Shown piece by piece: positions 1-9,623 of a DNA stretch of 64,000 bases. The notes beneath the pieces are model-generated. The model did no database searches, was not told where the DNA came from, and saw nothing but the letters and a program-made list of their open reading frames with translations. Every line of letters starts with the position of its first letter. Position 1 is the stretch's first letter. Origin of the DNA: Oceaniovalibus guishaninsula JLT2003 (GTDB taxonomy: Bacteria > Pseudomonadota > Alphaproteobacteria > Rhodobacterales > Rhodobacteraceae); the NCBI RefSeq assembly GCF_000299575.1, contig NZ_AMGO01000052.1, positions 172,771-236,770 of the forward strand, in the 5' to 3' direction. The position numbers were made by a program, and so were the translations under genes.

Positions 1-386
1 TGCTGACCATCGGCGCGGGGGGCTATTACCTGAAGAAAGCCTGGGGCCGCGATTACCGCGAACACCTTATCGGCAATCATTTTACCCGCAACTGGGACCC
101 GGCGCTGCGCGGCGGCGTCGCGGCGCAGGGGCTGGTGGTGGGCATCATCGGCGCGCTGCTGGTCTATGCCGCCTTCACCGCCGATCCCAGCGAAGCGGGG
201 GGCATGGGACAGGCCTTCGACTGGGTGTCGTCGCAGGCTTACGGGCGGATCCTGGTCGGGCTGCTCTGCGTCGGGCTGCTCAGCTTCGCGTTGTTCCTGG
301 CCGTCAACGCCGCCTATCGCATCGTGCCGAAGGCGCAGGGCGACGACCTCGAAACGCTGGCGACGCGCTTCAAGGACGCGGTCTAA
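1..386 (+). CDS. DUF1206 family membrane protein, C-terminal part
   Basis: The reading frame is already open at base 3 and runs to a TAA at 384-386, so the start lies outside the window; about 127 residues are visible. They contain one copy of a repeat I associate with DUF1206 proteins: a [10 protein letters not shown] segment, then a hydrophobic helix ([16 protein letters not shown]), a loop, and a second helix ([18 protein letters not shown]). The family is an integral membrane protein of unknown function, usually with three such repeats. The gene converges on the lytic transglycosylase gene and the two stop codons overlap by 4 bp, leaving no room for a separate terminator. Family call is from memory of the motif; function unknown. 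Confidence 0.7.
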   Translation, partial: LTIGAGGYYLKKAWGRDYREHLIGNHFTRNWDPALRGGVAAQGLVVGIIGALLVYAAFTADPSEAGGMGQAFDWVSSQAYGRILVGLLCVGLLSFALFLAVNAAYRIVPKAQGDDLETLATRFKDAV

Positions 387-979
387 CTGCCCAGGATCAC
401 GCGCACATAGGCCTGCGTCTCGGCATAGGGCGGCACGCCGCCATGCTGCTCGACGGCGCCCGGCCCGGCATTGTAGGCCGCCAGCGCCAGTTGCCATGTG
501 CCGAACTTGCGATACTGCATCGCCAGATAGCGCGCCCCGCCGTCGAGGTTCTGTTCGGGATCGGCCGGATCGACCCGCAACAGCGCCGCCGTCCCCGGCA
601 TCAACTGCGCCAGTCCTAGCGCGCCCTTATGGGATACGGCGGCGGCGTTCCAGCCCGATTCGCGCTGGACCAGCCGCAGATACAGATCCTCGGGCACACC
701 GTGCCTGCGGGCCGCGGCGCGCGCGATGGCCAGATACGGCCCGTCATAGCGCCCGGTAAACAGCGGCAGCGCCCCGTCGGCCGTGCGGCCCATCGGCTTG
801 GCCACCTTGGGCTGCAACCGGACGGATCCCGCATATTGCGTGGCCCCCCGTCCGTCGAGAAAGCTGAACTGGCTGGCGCGGCCCGGTCCGGGGCCGTTCT
901 TGGTCGATACCAGCATGTCGGCCAGCGCGGGTGCGGGCGACAGAAGGGCTGCGGCGCAGATCAGGGCGAACGGTTTCAT
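383..979 (-). CDS. Exported lytic transglycosylase (SLT domain)
   Basis: A 198-residue protein predicted to cleave the glycan strands of peptidoglycan in the periplasm. The chosen ATG (977-979) opens a clear signal peptide ([20 protein letters not shown]) and has GGAG a few bases upstream; an in-frame start 23 codons earlier would bury this signal. The SLT fold covers about residues 85-190, with the catalytic glutamate in LVQRESGWN (Glu107), [13 protein letters not shown] at 119-131 and the [12 protein letters not shown] motif near 165-176. Residues 21-80 are a low-complexity linker. It is divergent from ssb, with 146 bp between them. It is short for the family, with no extra binding domain. 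The SLT call is firm; the physiological role is open. Confidence 0.85.
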   Translation of the reverse strand: MKPFALICAAALLSPAPALADMLVSTKNGPGPGRASQFSFLDGRGATQYAGSVRLQPKVAKPMGRTADGALPLFTGRYDGPYLAIARAAARRHGVPEDLYLRLVQRESGWNAAAVSHKGALGLAQLMPGTAALLRVDPADPEQNLDGGARYLAMQYRKFGTWQLALAAYNAGPGAVEQHGGVPPYAETQAYVRVILGS

Positions 980-1125
980 GGGCACTCCGGGCTCTGGTCG
1001 CGGGGACGTTAACCCAAGGGTAGGGCCGGATCCAGCCGCCGCAGGCATGTTTCCCCCGCCGGGCGGGCGGTGTAGGGTCCGCGCGAACGGCCGGAATCGA
1101 CCGGCACAGAACCAAGGGGAATGCG

Positions 1126-1632
1126 ATGGCGGGTTCGGTCAACAAGGTCATCCTGATCGGAAATCTGGGACGCGACCCCGAGGTGCGAACCTTCGGCAAC
1201 GGCGGCAAGGTCTGCAACCTGCGCATTGCCACGTCCGAGACCTGGAAGGACAAGAACAGCGGCGAACGGCGCGAAAAGACCGAATGGCACAGCGTCGCGA
1301 TCTTTTCGGAGCCGCTGGTCCGCGTTGCCGAGCAATACCTGAAGAAGGGCTCGAAGATTTATGTGGAAGGGCAGCTCGAGACCCGCAAATGGCAGGATCA
1401 GTCCGGCCAGGACCGCTATTCCACCGAAGTCGTGCTGCGGCCCTATACCTCGACGCTGACCATGCTGGACGGACGCGGCGATGGGGGCGGTTCGGGCGGC
1501 GGCGGCTATTCCGACGACCGCGACTACGACCAGGGCGGATCGCGCGGATCGTCGCAGGGCGGCGGCGGCGGCGGCGGGCGGGGCGGCTATGGCGGCCCGT
1601 CGAACGATCTGGACGACGAGATTCCGTTCTAG
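1126..1632 (+). CDS. ssb: Single-stranded DNA-binding protein SSB
   Basis: A 168-residue SSB that coats single-stranded DNA during replication, recombination and repair. The OB fold fills residues 1-112, opening with [19 protein letters not shown] and including [12 protein letters not shown] and [13 protein letters not shown] glycine-rich linker (about 115-158) leads to the acidic tip DDEIPF at the C-terminus, which in this family recruits other replication and repair proteins. ATG 1126 follows AAGGGGA. The stop overlaps the end of aroB, which is convergent. I looked for a SOS box in the 146 bp upstream region and found only two GAAC words 20 bases apart, which is not the expected spacing. 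Confidence 0.97.
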   Translation: MAGSVNKVILIGNLGRDPEVRTFGNGGKVCNLRIATSETWKDKNSGERREKTEWHSVAIFSEPLVRVAEQYLKKGSKIYVEGQLETRKWQDQSGQDRYSTEVVLRPYTSTLTMLDGRGDGGGSGGGGYSDDRDYDQGGSRGSSQGGGGGGGRGGYGGPSNDLDDEIPF

Positions 1633-2750
1633 GACCGGCGCGGTTCCGCGGCCGCGTCGCGCAGCACCTGCGCGATCAGCGGCGGCGGGACGTCCTCCGC
1701 CACGAAGGCCCGCCCGATCCCGCGCGCCAGGATCAGCCGCAGGCGTCCGTCGCGCACCTTCTTGTCCTGCGCCATCAGGCCGACCAGCGCCTCGGCATCC
1801 GGCAGATCGCCGGGAATATCGCCCAGATCCGCACGCATGCCCATCGCCCGCAGATGCGCGCGCACGCGGCCCGGATCCTCCTGCGGGCAAAGACCCATCC
1901 TCGCGGACAGATCGAAGGCCAGCGCACAGCCGATGGCCACCCCCTCGCCATGCAGAAGCCGGTCGCCATAGCCCGTCGCGGCCTCCAGCGCGTGACAGAA
2001 GGTATGCCCGAGATTGAGAAGCGCGCGCTCGCCCTCCTCGGTCTCGTCGCGCGCGACGATGGCGGCCTTCATCGTGACGGACGTGGCCACCGCCTGCATC
2101 CGCAGCGCGCCGTCGCTCGCCGCCAGCGCCGGGCCATTCGCCTCCAGCCACTCGAAGAAGGCCGCATCCCCCAGCAGCCCGTATTTCGCCACCTCGCCGT
2201 AACCGGCCAGAAAGTCGCGCGGCGGCAGCGTCGCCAGCACGTCCGTATCGGCCAGCACCAGGCTGGGCTGATGGAACGCGCCGATCAGGTTCTTGCCCGC
2301 GGCGGCGTTGATGCCAGTCTTGCCGCCGACGGAACTGTCCACCTGCGCCAGCAGGCTGGTGGGGACCTGCACGAACCGCACCCCGCGCCGCAGGATCGCC
2401 GCGGCAAAACCCGCCAGATCGCCGATCACGCCGCCGCCCAGGGCGATGACGATGTCGCGCCGTTCGACCTTTCGCGCAAGCAGCCAGTCCAGCGACCGTT
2501 GCAGGCAGGGCCAGCCCTTCGTTTCCTCTCCGGCGGGAAGGACCAGCGCGGCGGCGTCGATGCCCTGGGCGGCCAGCGCCCTTTCCAGCGCGGGCAGATG
2601 CAGCCCTGCGACGTTCTCGTCCGTCAGGATCGCCACGCGCGGCCGCGCCAGAAGCGGGGCGATCTGCGCGCCTGCCTCGGCCAGCAGGCCCGGCCCAATG
2701 CGCACGACATAGCTGCGCGCGCCCAGATCGACGGGAATGTCCTGTCTCAT
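1629..2750 (-). CDS. aroB: 3-dehydroquinate synthase
   Basis: 373 residues. Converts DAHP to 3-dehydroquinate, the second step of the shikimate pathway, using NAD and a divalent metal. The start ATG at 2748-2750 overlaps the aroK stop as ATGA, so the two genes are translationally coupled; the open frame upstream of this ATG is aroK in another frame. Family marks are the NAD/substrate-binding segment [16 protein letters not shown], the [12 protein letters not shown] motif and the metal-binding histidines in [11 protein letters not shown] and [10 protein letters not shown]. Length matches the single-domain bacterial enzyme. Cytoplasmic. Confidence 0.97.
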   Translation of the reverse strand: MRQDIPVDLGARSYVVRIGPGLLAEAGAQIAPLLARPRVAILTDENVAGLHLPALERALAAQGIDAAALVLPAGEETKGWPCLQRSLDWLLARKVERRDIVIALGGGVIGDLAGFAAAILRRGVRFVQVPTSLLAQVDSSVGGKTGINAAAGKNLIGAFHQPSLVLADTDVLATLPPRDFLAGYGEVAKYGLLGDAAFFEWLEANGPALAASDGALRMQAVATSVTMKAAIVARDETEEGERALLNLGHTFCHALEAATGYGDRLLHGEGVAIGCALAFDLSARMGLCPQEDPGRVRAHLRAMGMRADLGDIPGDLPDAEALVGLMAQDKKVRDGRLRLILARGIGRAFVAEDVPPPLIAQVLRDAAAEPRRS

Positions 2751-3298
2751 GTCGTTTCCTTGTCCAGCACGTCGGGACGGGTCGCCAGCGCCTCGACGAC
2801 GCGGCCGGCCGTCGCCTCGATAGTGAGGTTCGGCGCGGTGTCCACCACCAGATCGGCCAGCGCATAGACAGGCTCGCGCTGCGACAGGATGGCGGCCAGC
2901 GTCGCGCGCGGATCGTCGGTGCGCAGCAGCGGGCGGGTATCCTTGCGGCGCACGCGGGTCCACAACAGATCCAGATCGGCGCGCAGCCAGACCGACACGC
3001 CGTCGCGCCCGATGGCCGCGCGGTTGTCGGCCGACAGGAACGCCCCGCCGCCGACCGACAGGATGCCCGGCCGGCCCGCCAGAAGACGGGCCAGAACCTG
3101 GCTTTCCTTGCGGCGGAAGAACGGCTCGCCGTCGCGGGCGAAGATCTCGGCGACCGACCGGTTGGCCGCGCGCTCGATCTCGGCATCCGAATCGAGGAAC
3201 GCGACCCCCAGCCGCCGCGCCACGGCCTGCCCCACGGCGGTCTTGCCCGCACCCATCATGCCGACCATCACCACCGTCTTGTGCAACCTCAATCGCAA
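2747..3298 (-). CDS. aroK: Shikimate kinase
   Basis: About 183 residues. Phosphorylates shikimate with ATP. The P-loop is GMMGAGKT near residues 13-20; FLDSDAEIE binds shikimate and magnesium, ILSVGGGAF is the second substrate motif, and RPLL lies in the lid. The start is uncertain: no ATG or GTG lies upstream of the P-loop strand, and the only options are TTG codons at 3298, 3292 and 3286; the ATG at 3268 would remove the first beta strand. I give the most upstream TTG. The gene is followed by aroB with an ATGA overlap, the usual alphaproteobacterial aroKB pair. Confidence 0.9.
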   Translation of the reverse strand: MRLRLHKTVVMVGMMGAGKTAVGQAVARRLGVAFLDSDAEIERAANRSVAEIFARDGEPFFRRKESQVLARLLAGRPGILSVGGGAFLSADNRAAIGRDGVSVWLRADLDLLWTRVRRKDTRPLLRTDDPRATLAAILSQREPVYALADLVVDTAPNLTIEATAGRVVEALATRPDVLDKETT

Positions 3299-3442
3299 AT
3301 GGCGCAGTCCCGCTGAAATCGTGTCCTTCGGCCCGGAATGGCGTGTTCTTGCCCGAAAGACCAGTTATAAACCCCGCGACGGCGCCGCAGACGCGCCGCG
3401 TGCCGGCAACGGCCCCGAGGACGAGCGTGAAGGACCGAGCCG

Positions 3443-3577
3443 ATGTTCCGACTGATCAAGCTGCTGCTGGTGCTGGCGGTGCTGGCGCTGATCGGGCTGA
3501 CGGGGTTCGCCTATCTGGGCACCATGTCGCCCGACAGCCGCGAGATGAAAGTGCCGGTGACGCTGGATGCCGAATAG
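3443..3577 (+). CDS. Small single-span membrane protein, 44 residues
   Basis: An ATG with a GAAGGA ribosome site 9 bases upstream opens a 44-codon frame ending at TAG 3575-3577. Residues 4-26 are a strongly hydrophobic helix (LIKLLLVLAVLALIGLTGF), followed by a short polar tail. Its last 11 bases overlap the start of the secreted-protein gene, and that gene in turn overlaps xerD, so the three look like one coupled operon. I do not recognise a family. Coding is supported by the ribosome site, the helix pattern and the overlap; function unknown. Confidence 0.6.
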   Translation: MFRLIKLLLVLAVLALIGLTGFAYLGTMSPDSREMKVPVTLDAE

Positions 3578-5102
3578 CGCCCACCTGGCCGCCTGCGCGC
3601 TGGCCACCCTTCTGACCGCCGGGCCGGTCGCGGCGCAGACGCCGCTTTCGGCCATCGACTGGCTGTCGGATTCGGTGCGCAAGCCCGCGACGGCGGCGAA
3701 ACCCCGCCGCGCGCCCGCGACCGACGTGGCGGTGAACGCGCTGCCGCGACAGGTGACGGTCGCGCCGCTGGGGGCGCCCGCGCCCGACCGGGTGGGCCTG
3801 CTGCCCGCCGAACGCGTGGGCCTGCCCGACGATCTTTGGCACGGCTCGGCCTCGGCGGATCTGGCGCGCGCGCTGTCGCACGACCGCGCGGGCGCGCTGC
3901 CTGCCCTGCGCGATCTGCTGCGCGCGATGCTGCAAAGCGCCGCCGAGCCGCCCGCCGACAGCGGCCCCGAAGCGGTCCTGTTCTTCGCGCGGATCGACGC
4001 GCTGCTGGCGATGGGCGACATCGACGCGGCGCGCGCCCTTCTCGACCGGGCCGAGCGCGAGGAGCCGCGCCATTTCCGCCGCTGGTTCGACATCGCGCTG
4101 CTGACCGGGCACGAGGATCTGGGCTGCGCGCGGATGCAGGCGCTGCCCGCGATCACGCCGACCTATGCCGCAAGGGTGTTCTGCCTGGCGCGGGGCGGCG
4201 ACTGGGCGACGGCGGCACTGACGCTGGACACGGCCAGCGCGCTTGGCGTCGTCGGCCCGGCCGAGGCGGCGCTGCTGTCCGCGTTCCTCGACGACGGAAC
4301 CGAACCCGCCGCCAGCCTGATCCCGCCGCGCCAGCCCTCGCCGCTGCAATTCGCGCTGTTCGAGGCGATCGGACTGCCCATCGGCACCGCGTCGCTGCCG
4401 CTGGCCTTCGCCCATTCCGACCTGCGCCACACCGTCGGCTGGAAGGCGCAGATCGAGGCGGCCGAACGGCTGGCGCGGGCGGGCGCGATTTCGGGATCGC
4501 AGCTTTGGTCGGTCTATGGGGCGCGGCAGGCGGCGGCATCGGGCGGCGTCTGGGACCGGGTCAGGCTGGCGCATGACCTCGATGCCGCGATGCAGGCGGG
4601 CGATGCAGGCGCCGTGGCCGATCTGCTGCCGGATCTCTGGGACGCAATGCGCGCGGCGGGTTTGGCCCATGCCTTCGCGGCGCATTACGGGCCTGCGCTG
4701 TCGCGGCTCGACCTCGATGGGGGGGCGGCGCGGACGCTGGCGGAAATCGGCGTGCTGTCCCCCGCACGCGACCGCATCCTTGCGACCGATGCGGCGAACG
4801 CGCTCCCGCCTTTCCTTCTTTCGCTGGCGCGCAGCGCGCCCGATCCGTCGGCGGCCGCGTCGGACCGCGAACGCGCCATCGCCGAAGGGTTCGACGCGCC
4901 GCCCCCCGCGCGGGCCGGCGAGATGCTACAGACCGGCCGCATCGGCGAGGCGCTGCTGATGGCGATGGATCTGATCGAGACGGGCGAGGCGGGCAATCCC
5001 GACGCCCTGCACGACGGTCTGGCGATCCTGCGGGCGGCGGGCCAGGACGACACCGCGCGGGACGCGGCGCTCGACCTGCTGATCCTGGATCGCCGCATAT
5101 GA
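3567..5102 (+). CDS. Exported protein of unknown function upstream of xerD
   Basis: 511 residues. The first 24 residues form a signal peptide ending in VAAQT, so the product should reach the periplasm. The rest is mostly alpha-helical and alanine/leucine-rich with repeated patterns of the type seen in TPR or Sel1-like helical-repeat proteins (for example ALLAMGDIDAARALLDRAER and HFRRWFDIALL near residues 145-185), but I cannot assign a named domain. No catalytic motif is visible. Its ATG lies inside the end of the 44-residue membrane protein gene and its TGA shares ATGA with xerD, suggesting a three-gene operon. Function unknown. Confidence 0.8.
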   Translation: MPNSAHLAACALATLLTAGPVAAQTPLSAIDWLSDSVRKPATAAKPRRAPATDVAVNALPRQVTVAPLGAPAPDRVGLLPAERVGLPDDLWHGSASADLARALSHDRAGALPALRDLLRAMLQSAAEPPADSGPEAVLFFARIDALLAMGDIDAARALLDRAEREEPRHFRRWFDIALLTGHEDLGCARMQALPAITPTYAARVFCLARGGDWATAALTLDTASALGVVGPAEAALLSAFLDDGTEPAASLIPPRQPSPLQFALFEAIGLPIGTASLPLAFAHSDLRHTVGWKAQIEAAERLARAGAISGSQLWSVYGARQAAASGGVWDRVRLAHDLDAAMQAGDAGAVADLLPDLWDAMRAAGLAHAFAAHYGPALSRLDLDGGAARTLAEIGVLSPARDRILATDAANALPPFLLSLARSAPDPSAAASDRERAIAEGFDAPPPARAGEMLQTGRIGEALLMAMDLIETGEAGNPDALHDGLAILRAAGQDDTARDAALDLLILDRRI

Positions 5103-6022
5103 TCGCCGCCGGCACCATGCGCCGGATCGAGGCCTTCCTCGAGGCGCAGGCGGCCGAGATGAACGCCGCGCGCAACACGCAGCTGGCCTATGCGCGCGAT
5201 CTGAAGGATTTCGCCGGTTGGCTGGACCGCCGCGATCTGGACCTGATCGCCGCCACGCGCGAGGATATCGAGGCGTATATGGTTCACTGCGACGCGCAGG
5301 GCCTTGTCGTGGCGACCCGCGCGCGGCGCCTTTCGGCGATCCGGCAGCTTTACCGCTTCGCCTTCGACGAAGGCTGGCGACCGGACAATCCCGCCATCCA
5401 GATTCGCGGGCCGGGCCGCGCCCGCCGTCTGCCCCGCACGCTCAGTCTGGCCGAAGTCGAGAAGCTGATCGACGCCGCCCGCATCACCGGACGCACCCGC
5501 GCCGAACGGTTGCGCAACACCTGCCTGCTGGAACTGATCTATGCCACCGGCATGCGGGTGAGCGAGCTGGTCACGCTGCCGCTGGCGGCGGCGCGGGGCG
5601 ATCCGGGGATGCTGCTGGTCAAGGGCAAGGGCGGGCGCGAACGGCTGGTGCCGCTGTCGGCCCCCGCGCGCGCTGCGCTGGCCGCCTGGCTGTCGCTGCG
5701 CGAGGATATGGGCGTTCAGGGACCGGGCGCGCGCTATCTCTTTCCGTCGCATGGCAAGGCGGGGCATCTGACGCGCAACTGGTTTCACGGGCTGACCAAG
5801 ACGCTGGCCGCCAGCGCGGGCGTCGCGCCCGACAAGGTGACGCCGCATAATCTGCGCCATGCCTTCGCAACGCATCTGCTGGCCGGCGGCGCGGATCTGA
5901 TATCGATTCAGGCGATGCTGGGCCACGCCGATGTCGCGACGACCGAAATCTATACCCATGTCCTCGACGGGGCACTGCACGATCTGGTGCTGACGCGGCA
6001 TCCGCTGGCCGGGTCGGACTGA
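5099..6022 (+). CDS. xerD: Tyrosine recombinase XerD-type
   Basis: 307 residues. Site-specific recombinase that, with XerC at dif, resolves chromosome dimers. The N-terminal SAM-like core-binding domain spans about 8-95 and the catalytic domain about 110-300. All catalytic residues are present: Arg153 in GMRVSEL, Lys177 in VKGKGGRER, His250 and Arg253 in HNLRHAF, His276 in LGHADV and the nucleophile Tyr285 in TEIYTHV. ATG 5099 overlaps the preceding stop. The length and motif spacing fit the housekeeping recombinase rather than a phage integrase, which would usually be longer and have an arm-binding domain. XerC is the less likely alternative. Confidence 0.9.
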   Translation: MIAAGTMRRIEAFLEAQAAEMNAARNTQLAYARDLKDFAGWLDRRDLDLIAATREDIEAYMVHCDAQGLVVATRARRLSAIRQLYRFAFDEGWRPDNPAIQIRGPGRARRLPRTLSLAEVEKLIDAARITGRTRAERLRNTCLLELIYATGMRVSELVTLPLAAARGDPGMLLVKGKGGRERLVPLSAPARAALAAWLSLREDMGVQGPGARYLFPSHGKAGHLTRNWFHGLTKTLAASAGVAPDKVTPHNLRHAFATHLLAGGADLISIQAMLGHADVATTEIYTHVLDGALHDLVLTRHPLAGSD

Positions 6023-6085
6023 CGGCTTGTCACCGGGACGGCGCTTGCGCATAAGCGGGGCTGTCTTCGCAACCTTCGGACCCGC

Positions 6086-7393
6086 ATGGATCCCGCCGCC
6101 CCCATCTTCGACACCGCGCTGATCGTCACCGTCGGGGCGATCCTGCTGTTGCTGGTCCTGTCCGCGTTCTTTTCGGGGTCGGAAACCGCGCTGACGGCCG
6201 CGTCGCGCGGCAAGCTGCGCAGCCAGGCCGACCGCGGATCGCGCGGGGCCGCGCGTGCGCTGGACATCACCGAGGACAACGAACGCCTGATCGGGTCGGT
6301 GCTGCTGGGCAACAATCTGGTCAACATCCTGGCCACGTCGCTGGCCACCGCGCTGTTCACACGCGTTCTAGGCGACAGCGGCGTGGCGCTGGCGACGCTG
6401 GTGATGACCTTCCTCGTCCTCATCTTCGCCGAGGTGCTGCCCAAGACCTACGCGATCACCAACGCCGAAAAGGCCGCCAGCATGGTCAGCGCGCCCATCG
6501 GCATCGTCGTGCGGGTTTTCGCGCCCGTCGTCGGCGCGGTGCGGCTGCTGGTGCGGCTGGTGCTGCGCGGCTTCGGCGTGCAGACCGACCCGCACGGCCA
6601 GATCCACGCCTTTCGAGACGAGATCGAGGGCGCGCTGACGCTGGGCCATTCCGAAGGCATGGTCGAGAAGGAGGACCGCGACCGCATCCTCGGCGCGCTC
6701 GATCTGGGCGACCGCACGGTCGAGGAAGTGATGCGCCACCGCTCGCAGATCGAGATGGTGGACGGCGACATGCCCGCGGCCGAAATCCTGGAACAATGCC
6801 TGCGCTCGCCCCATACCCGCCTGCCGGTCTATCGCGACAGCCACGAGAACATCGTCGGCGTGGTCCATGCCAAGGACCTGCTGCGCGCCATGTGGGACCG
6901 CCGCCCCGACGCCGCCGCCAACGGTGCCCGGATGACCGATTTCGACATCACCGAAGTCGCCATGCCGCCCTATTTCGTGCCCGAGACGACGACGCTGGAC
7001 GAACAGATGCGGCAGTTTCTGGTGCGGCACACCCATTTCGCGCTGGTCGTGGACGAATACGGCGCGCTTCAGGGCCTGATCACGCTGGAAGACATCCTCG
7101 AGGAAATCGTCGGCGAAATCACGGACGAGTTCGACCTCGATCCCGAACATCCCCTGCGGCGCACCGAAGGCGGCGATTATATCGTCGATGGCGGCATGAC
7201 CATCCGCGACCTCAACCGCGCGGCCGACTGGCAACTGCCCGACGACGAGGCCAACACCATTGCCGGGCTGGTCATCCACGAGGCGCAGACGATCCCCACC
7301 CAGGGCCAGGTCTTCAGCTTCCACGGCTTCCGGTTCGAGGTGATGCAGCGCATCGACAACCGCATCACCCGCCTGCGCATCCGCCCGCTGTAA
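6086..7393 (+). CDS. CNNM/CBS-domain transporter-like protein (HlyC/CorC family)
   Basis: 435 residues. Order of parts: N-terminal CNNM membrane domain (about 8-190) with the FSGSETALTAASRGKLR motif after the first helix and VLPKTYAITNAEKAA; a paired CBS domain (about 205-335), including TRLPVYRDSHENIVGVVHAKDLL and the VVDEYGALQGLITLEDILEEIVGEI segment; and a C-terminal CorC_HlyC (transporter-associated) domain from about 350. Relatives are linked to magnesium/cobalt export or resistance; the old haemolysin name is historical. The stop shares one base with the next ATG (TAATG), so the GDPD gene is coupled to it. Confidence 0.9.
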   Translation: MDPAAPIFDTALIVTVGAILLLLVLSAFFSGSETALTAASRGKLRSQADRGSRGAARALDITEDNERLIGSVLLGNNLVNILATSLATALFTRVLGDSGVALATLVMTFLVLIFAEVLPKTYAITNAEKAASMVSAPIGIVVRVFAPVVGAVRLLVRLVLRGFGVQTDPHGQIHAFRDEIEGALTLGHSEGMVEKEDRDRILGALDLGDRTVEEVMRHRSQIEMVDGDMPAAEILEQCLRSPHTRLPVYRDSHENIVGVVHAKDLLRAMWDRRPDAAANGARMTDFDITEVAMPPYFVPETTTLDEQMRQFLVRHTHFALVVDEYGALQGLITLEDILEEIVGEITDEFDLDPEHPLRRTEGGDYIVDGGMTIRDLNRAADWQLPDDEANTIAGLVIHEAQTIPTQGQVFSFHGFRFEVMQRIDNRITRLRIRPL

Positions 7394-8166
7394 TGCCGGT
7401 CGAAACCGGGTTTCCCTATCTCGACACCGGCGGCCCCATCGCCTTCCCCCATCGCGGTTTCGCCGATGGTTGCGCCGAAAACACCGCCGAAGCCATCGAC
7501 GCCGCCGTGGCAATGGGCTTCACCCATGTCGAGACGGACGTGCAGGCGACCCGCGACGGCGTTGCGGTGCTGTTCCACGACGACCGGACCGACCGTTTGA
7601 TGGGCCGGCCGGGCCGCATCGCGGATCGGGACTGGTCGGATTGGCGCGACGCCGCGGTCGCGGGCGGCGGCAGGCTGACGCGGCTCGACGCGGTGCTGTC
7701 GGATCATCCGCGGCTGAACCTGAACCTCGACGCCAAGACCGACGGCGCGGTCGCCCCGACGATCCGCGCCATTGCCGGTGCGGATGCCGTGGAGCGCGTC
7801 TGCATCGGATCGTTCGACATCCGCCGCACGCGGGCCATCCGCGACGCGCTGGGTCCGCGCCTGTGCTGGTCGCCTGCGCAGGGCGGCGTCGCGCGGCACT
7901 GGCTGCGCGGCTGGGGCCTGCCGCTGGCGACGGACGGGGCCCCGGTCTTGCAGATCCCGACGCACTGGCACGGCATCCCGCTGGTCACGCGGCGTCTGCT
8001 GAAGGCGGCCCACGGCGCCCGCGCGCATGTCCATGTCTGGACCATCGACGATCCGGCCGACATGGAACGGCTGCTGGATCTGGGTGTCGACGGCGTGATG
8101 AGCGACCGGGCCGACACGCTGCGCGAGGTCTTCCGCCATCGCGGTATCTGGGCTCAAAGCCGATAG
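7393..8166 (+). CDS. Glycerophosphodiester phosphodiesterase family protein
   Basis: 257 residues. Predicted to hydrolyse glycerophosphodiesters to glycerol-3-phosphate and an alcohol. TIM-barrel motifs are in place: the catalytic His-Arg in FPHRGF near residues 18-23, the metal ligands in HVETDVQ, the second histidine in LFHDD, and LNLDAKTD and VHVWTIDDP further on. There is no signal peptide, so the enzyme is likely cytoplasmic. The start overlaps the preceding stop by one base. The end overlaps the M32 peptidase gene by 13 bp in convergent orientation. Confidence 0.92.
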   Translation: MPVETGFPYLDTGGPIAFPHRGFADGCAENTAEAIDAAVAMGFTHVETDVQATRDGVAVLFHDDRTDRLMGRPGRIADRDWSDWRDAAVAGGGRLTRLDAVLSDHPRLNLNLDAKTDGAVAPTIRAIAGADAVERVCIGSFDIRRTRAIRDALGPRLCWSPAQGGVARHWLRGWGLPLATDGAPVLQIPTHWHGIPLVTRRLLKAAHGARAHVHVWTIDDPADMERLLDLGVDGVMSDRADTLREVFRHRGIWAQSR

Positions 8167-9623
8167 ATCGCCGCGAACTTCGCCTCGAGATAATCCAGCA
8201 ACGGACCTTCGGACGGCTCCTGCTCCGTCGCGTGGGCCACGGTCGCGCGCGGCCCGCGCAGCCCGCCCCAGCGTTGCAGACGCTCGCGCAGCCAGCCCGT
8301 CGCGGGCGACGTGTCGCCCCGCGTCAGGGCCGCATCCAGATCGGGCAGGTCCCGCCGCAGCGCCGCATGCAGGCACCCGGCATAGACGTTGCCCAGCGTA
8401 TAGGTCGGAAAATATCCGAACAGCCCCACCGACCAGTGCACGTCCTGCAGGCACCCTTTCGACGGACGGTCCACCGGATAGCCGAAATCGGTCAGGAAGC
8501 GGGCATTCCACGCCTCCTCCAGCTCGGCGGGGGCCAGCGTTCCGTCGATCAGCGCGCGTTCCAGATCGAAGCGCAGCAGGACATGCAGGTTATACTGCAC
8601 CTCGTCGGCCTCGGTGCGGATGAACCCGCGATGCAGCCGGTTCACCGCGCCATAGAACGCGTCCGGCTCCAGGCCCGTATCGCCGAATGTCGCCGTCATC
8701 CGTCCGTGCAGCCAGCCGGTAAAGGCGCGGCTGCGGCCAAGCTGGTTCTCGTAGAGGCGCGACTGCGATTCGTGCACGCCCATCGACACGCCCTGCCCCA
8801 GCGGCGTCAGCGCGAAGGCAGGGTCGATCGCCTGCTCATAGGCGGCATGGCCGACCTCGTGCACGGTGGAATAGAAGCAGTTGAACGGATCGTCCGGCGC
8901 GGTGCGGGTGGTGATGCGCACATCCGCGCCCGACCCGCTGCTGAACGGATGCACTGCCTTGTCGATCCGCCCGCGCGTGAAGTCGTAGCCGAAGGCGGTC
9001 GCAAGCTCGGTCGCGATGGCAAGCTGACCGCCCTCGCCAAACGTGCCGGTCAACGGCACGGGCTGATGCGGCGATCCCAGGGCCGCGTCCCGCAGCGCCA
9101 GCAGACGCGGGCGCAATGCACCGAACATCGCCGTCAGGCTTTCGGCGGTGGCGCCCGGTTCGTAATCGTCCAGCAGCGCGTCATAGGCATCGCCGCCCTG
9201 CGCCAGATGCTGCGCTTCCTCGCGCCGCAGATCGACCACGCGCGCCAGCACCGGCACAAAGGCGGCGAAATCCTCGGCCGCGCGTGCCTCGGCCCATTGG
9301 CCCTGCGCCAGCGAGGTGACGCGCGCCAGCTCGGCCGCCAGCCTGGCGGGCACCTTGGCCGTGCGGTCGAACATTCGCCGGATCAGCCGCAGGTTGGCGG
9401 CGGCCACGTCGTCTGCGGCCTCGGCCCGGTCCAGCCAGTCGCCGATGCGCGGATCGGACCGCCGCGCATGCAGCACGCCCTCCATCGCGGCCATCTCCTC
9501 GCCGCGCTGATGGGCGGCGCCGCGCGGCATCACCGTTTCCTGATCCCAGCCCAGCCGGCCCGCAACCTGCGCCAGCGCCTCGGTCTCGCGCTGGAAATCC
9601 ATCAGATCGTCATAGGCGCTCAT
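8154..9623 (-). CDS. M32 family metallocarboxypeptidase
   Basis: 489 residues, matching the family length (Thermus carboxypeptidase Taq type). The zinc site is the HEVGH motif at residues 255-259, and the third ligand glutamate is in the GVHESQSRLYENQLGRS segment that follows. Other family marks are RGRIDKAVHPFSSG and the C-terminal DVHWSVGLFGYFPTYTLGN. It trims amino acids from peptide C-termini in the cytoplasm. ATG 9621-9623 overlaps the stop of the heme A synthase gene (ATGA), so the pair is probably co-transcribed. Confidence 0.95.
   Translation of the reverse strand: MSAYDDLMDFQRETEALAQVAGRLGWDQETVMPRGAAHQRGEEMAAMEGVLHARRSDPRIGDWLDRAEAADDVAAANLRLIRRMFDRTAKVPARLAAELARVTSLAQGQWAEARAAEDFAAFVPVLARVVDLRREEAQHLAQGGDAYDALLDDYEPGATAESLTAMFGALRPRLLALRDAALGSPHQPVPLTGTFGEGGQLAIATELATAFGYDFTRGRIDKAVHPFSSGSGADVRITTRTAPDDPFNCFYSTVHEVGHAAYEQAIDPAFALTPLGQGVSMGVHESQSRLYENQLGRSRAFTGWLHGRMTATFGDTGLEPDAFYGAVNRLHRGFIRTEADEVQYNLHVLLRFDLERALIDGTLAPAELEEAWNARFLTDFGYPVDRPSKGCLQDVHWSVGLFGYFPTYTLGNVYAGCLHAALRRDLPDLDAALTRGDTSPATGWLRERLQRWGGLRGPRATVAHATEQEPSEGPLLDYLEAKFAAIYRL

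Noticed and set aside
980..1125. SOS box or CtrA site between the lytic transglycosylase gene and ssb
   Set aside because: GAAC words are 20 bases apart, and GTTAAC has no second half at the right distance.
5099..6022. Phage or island integrase
   Set aside because: Length and motifs fit housekeeping XerD, and no att repeats or mobile genes accompany it.
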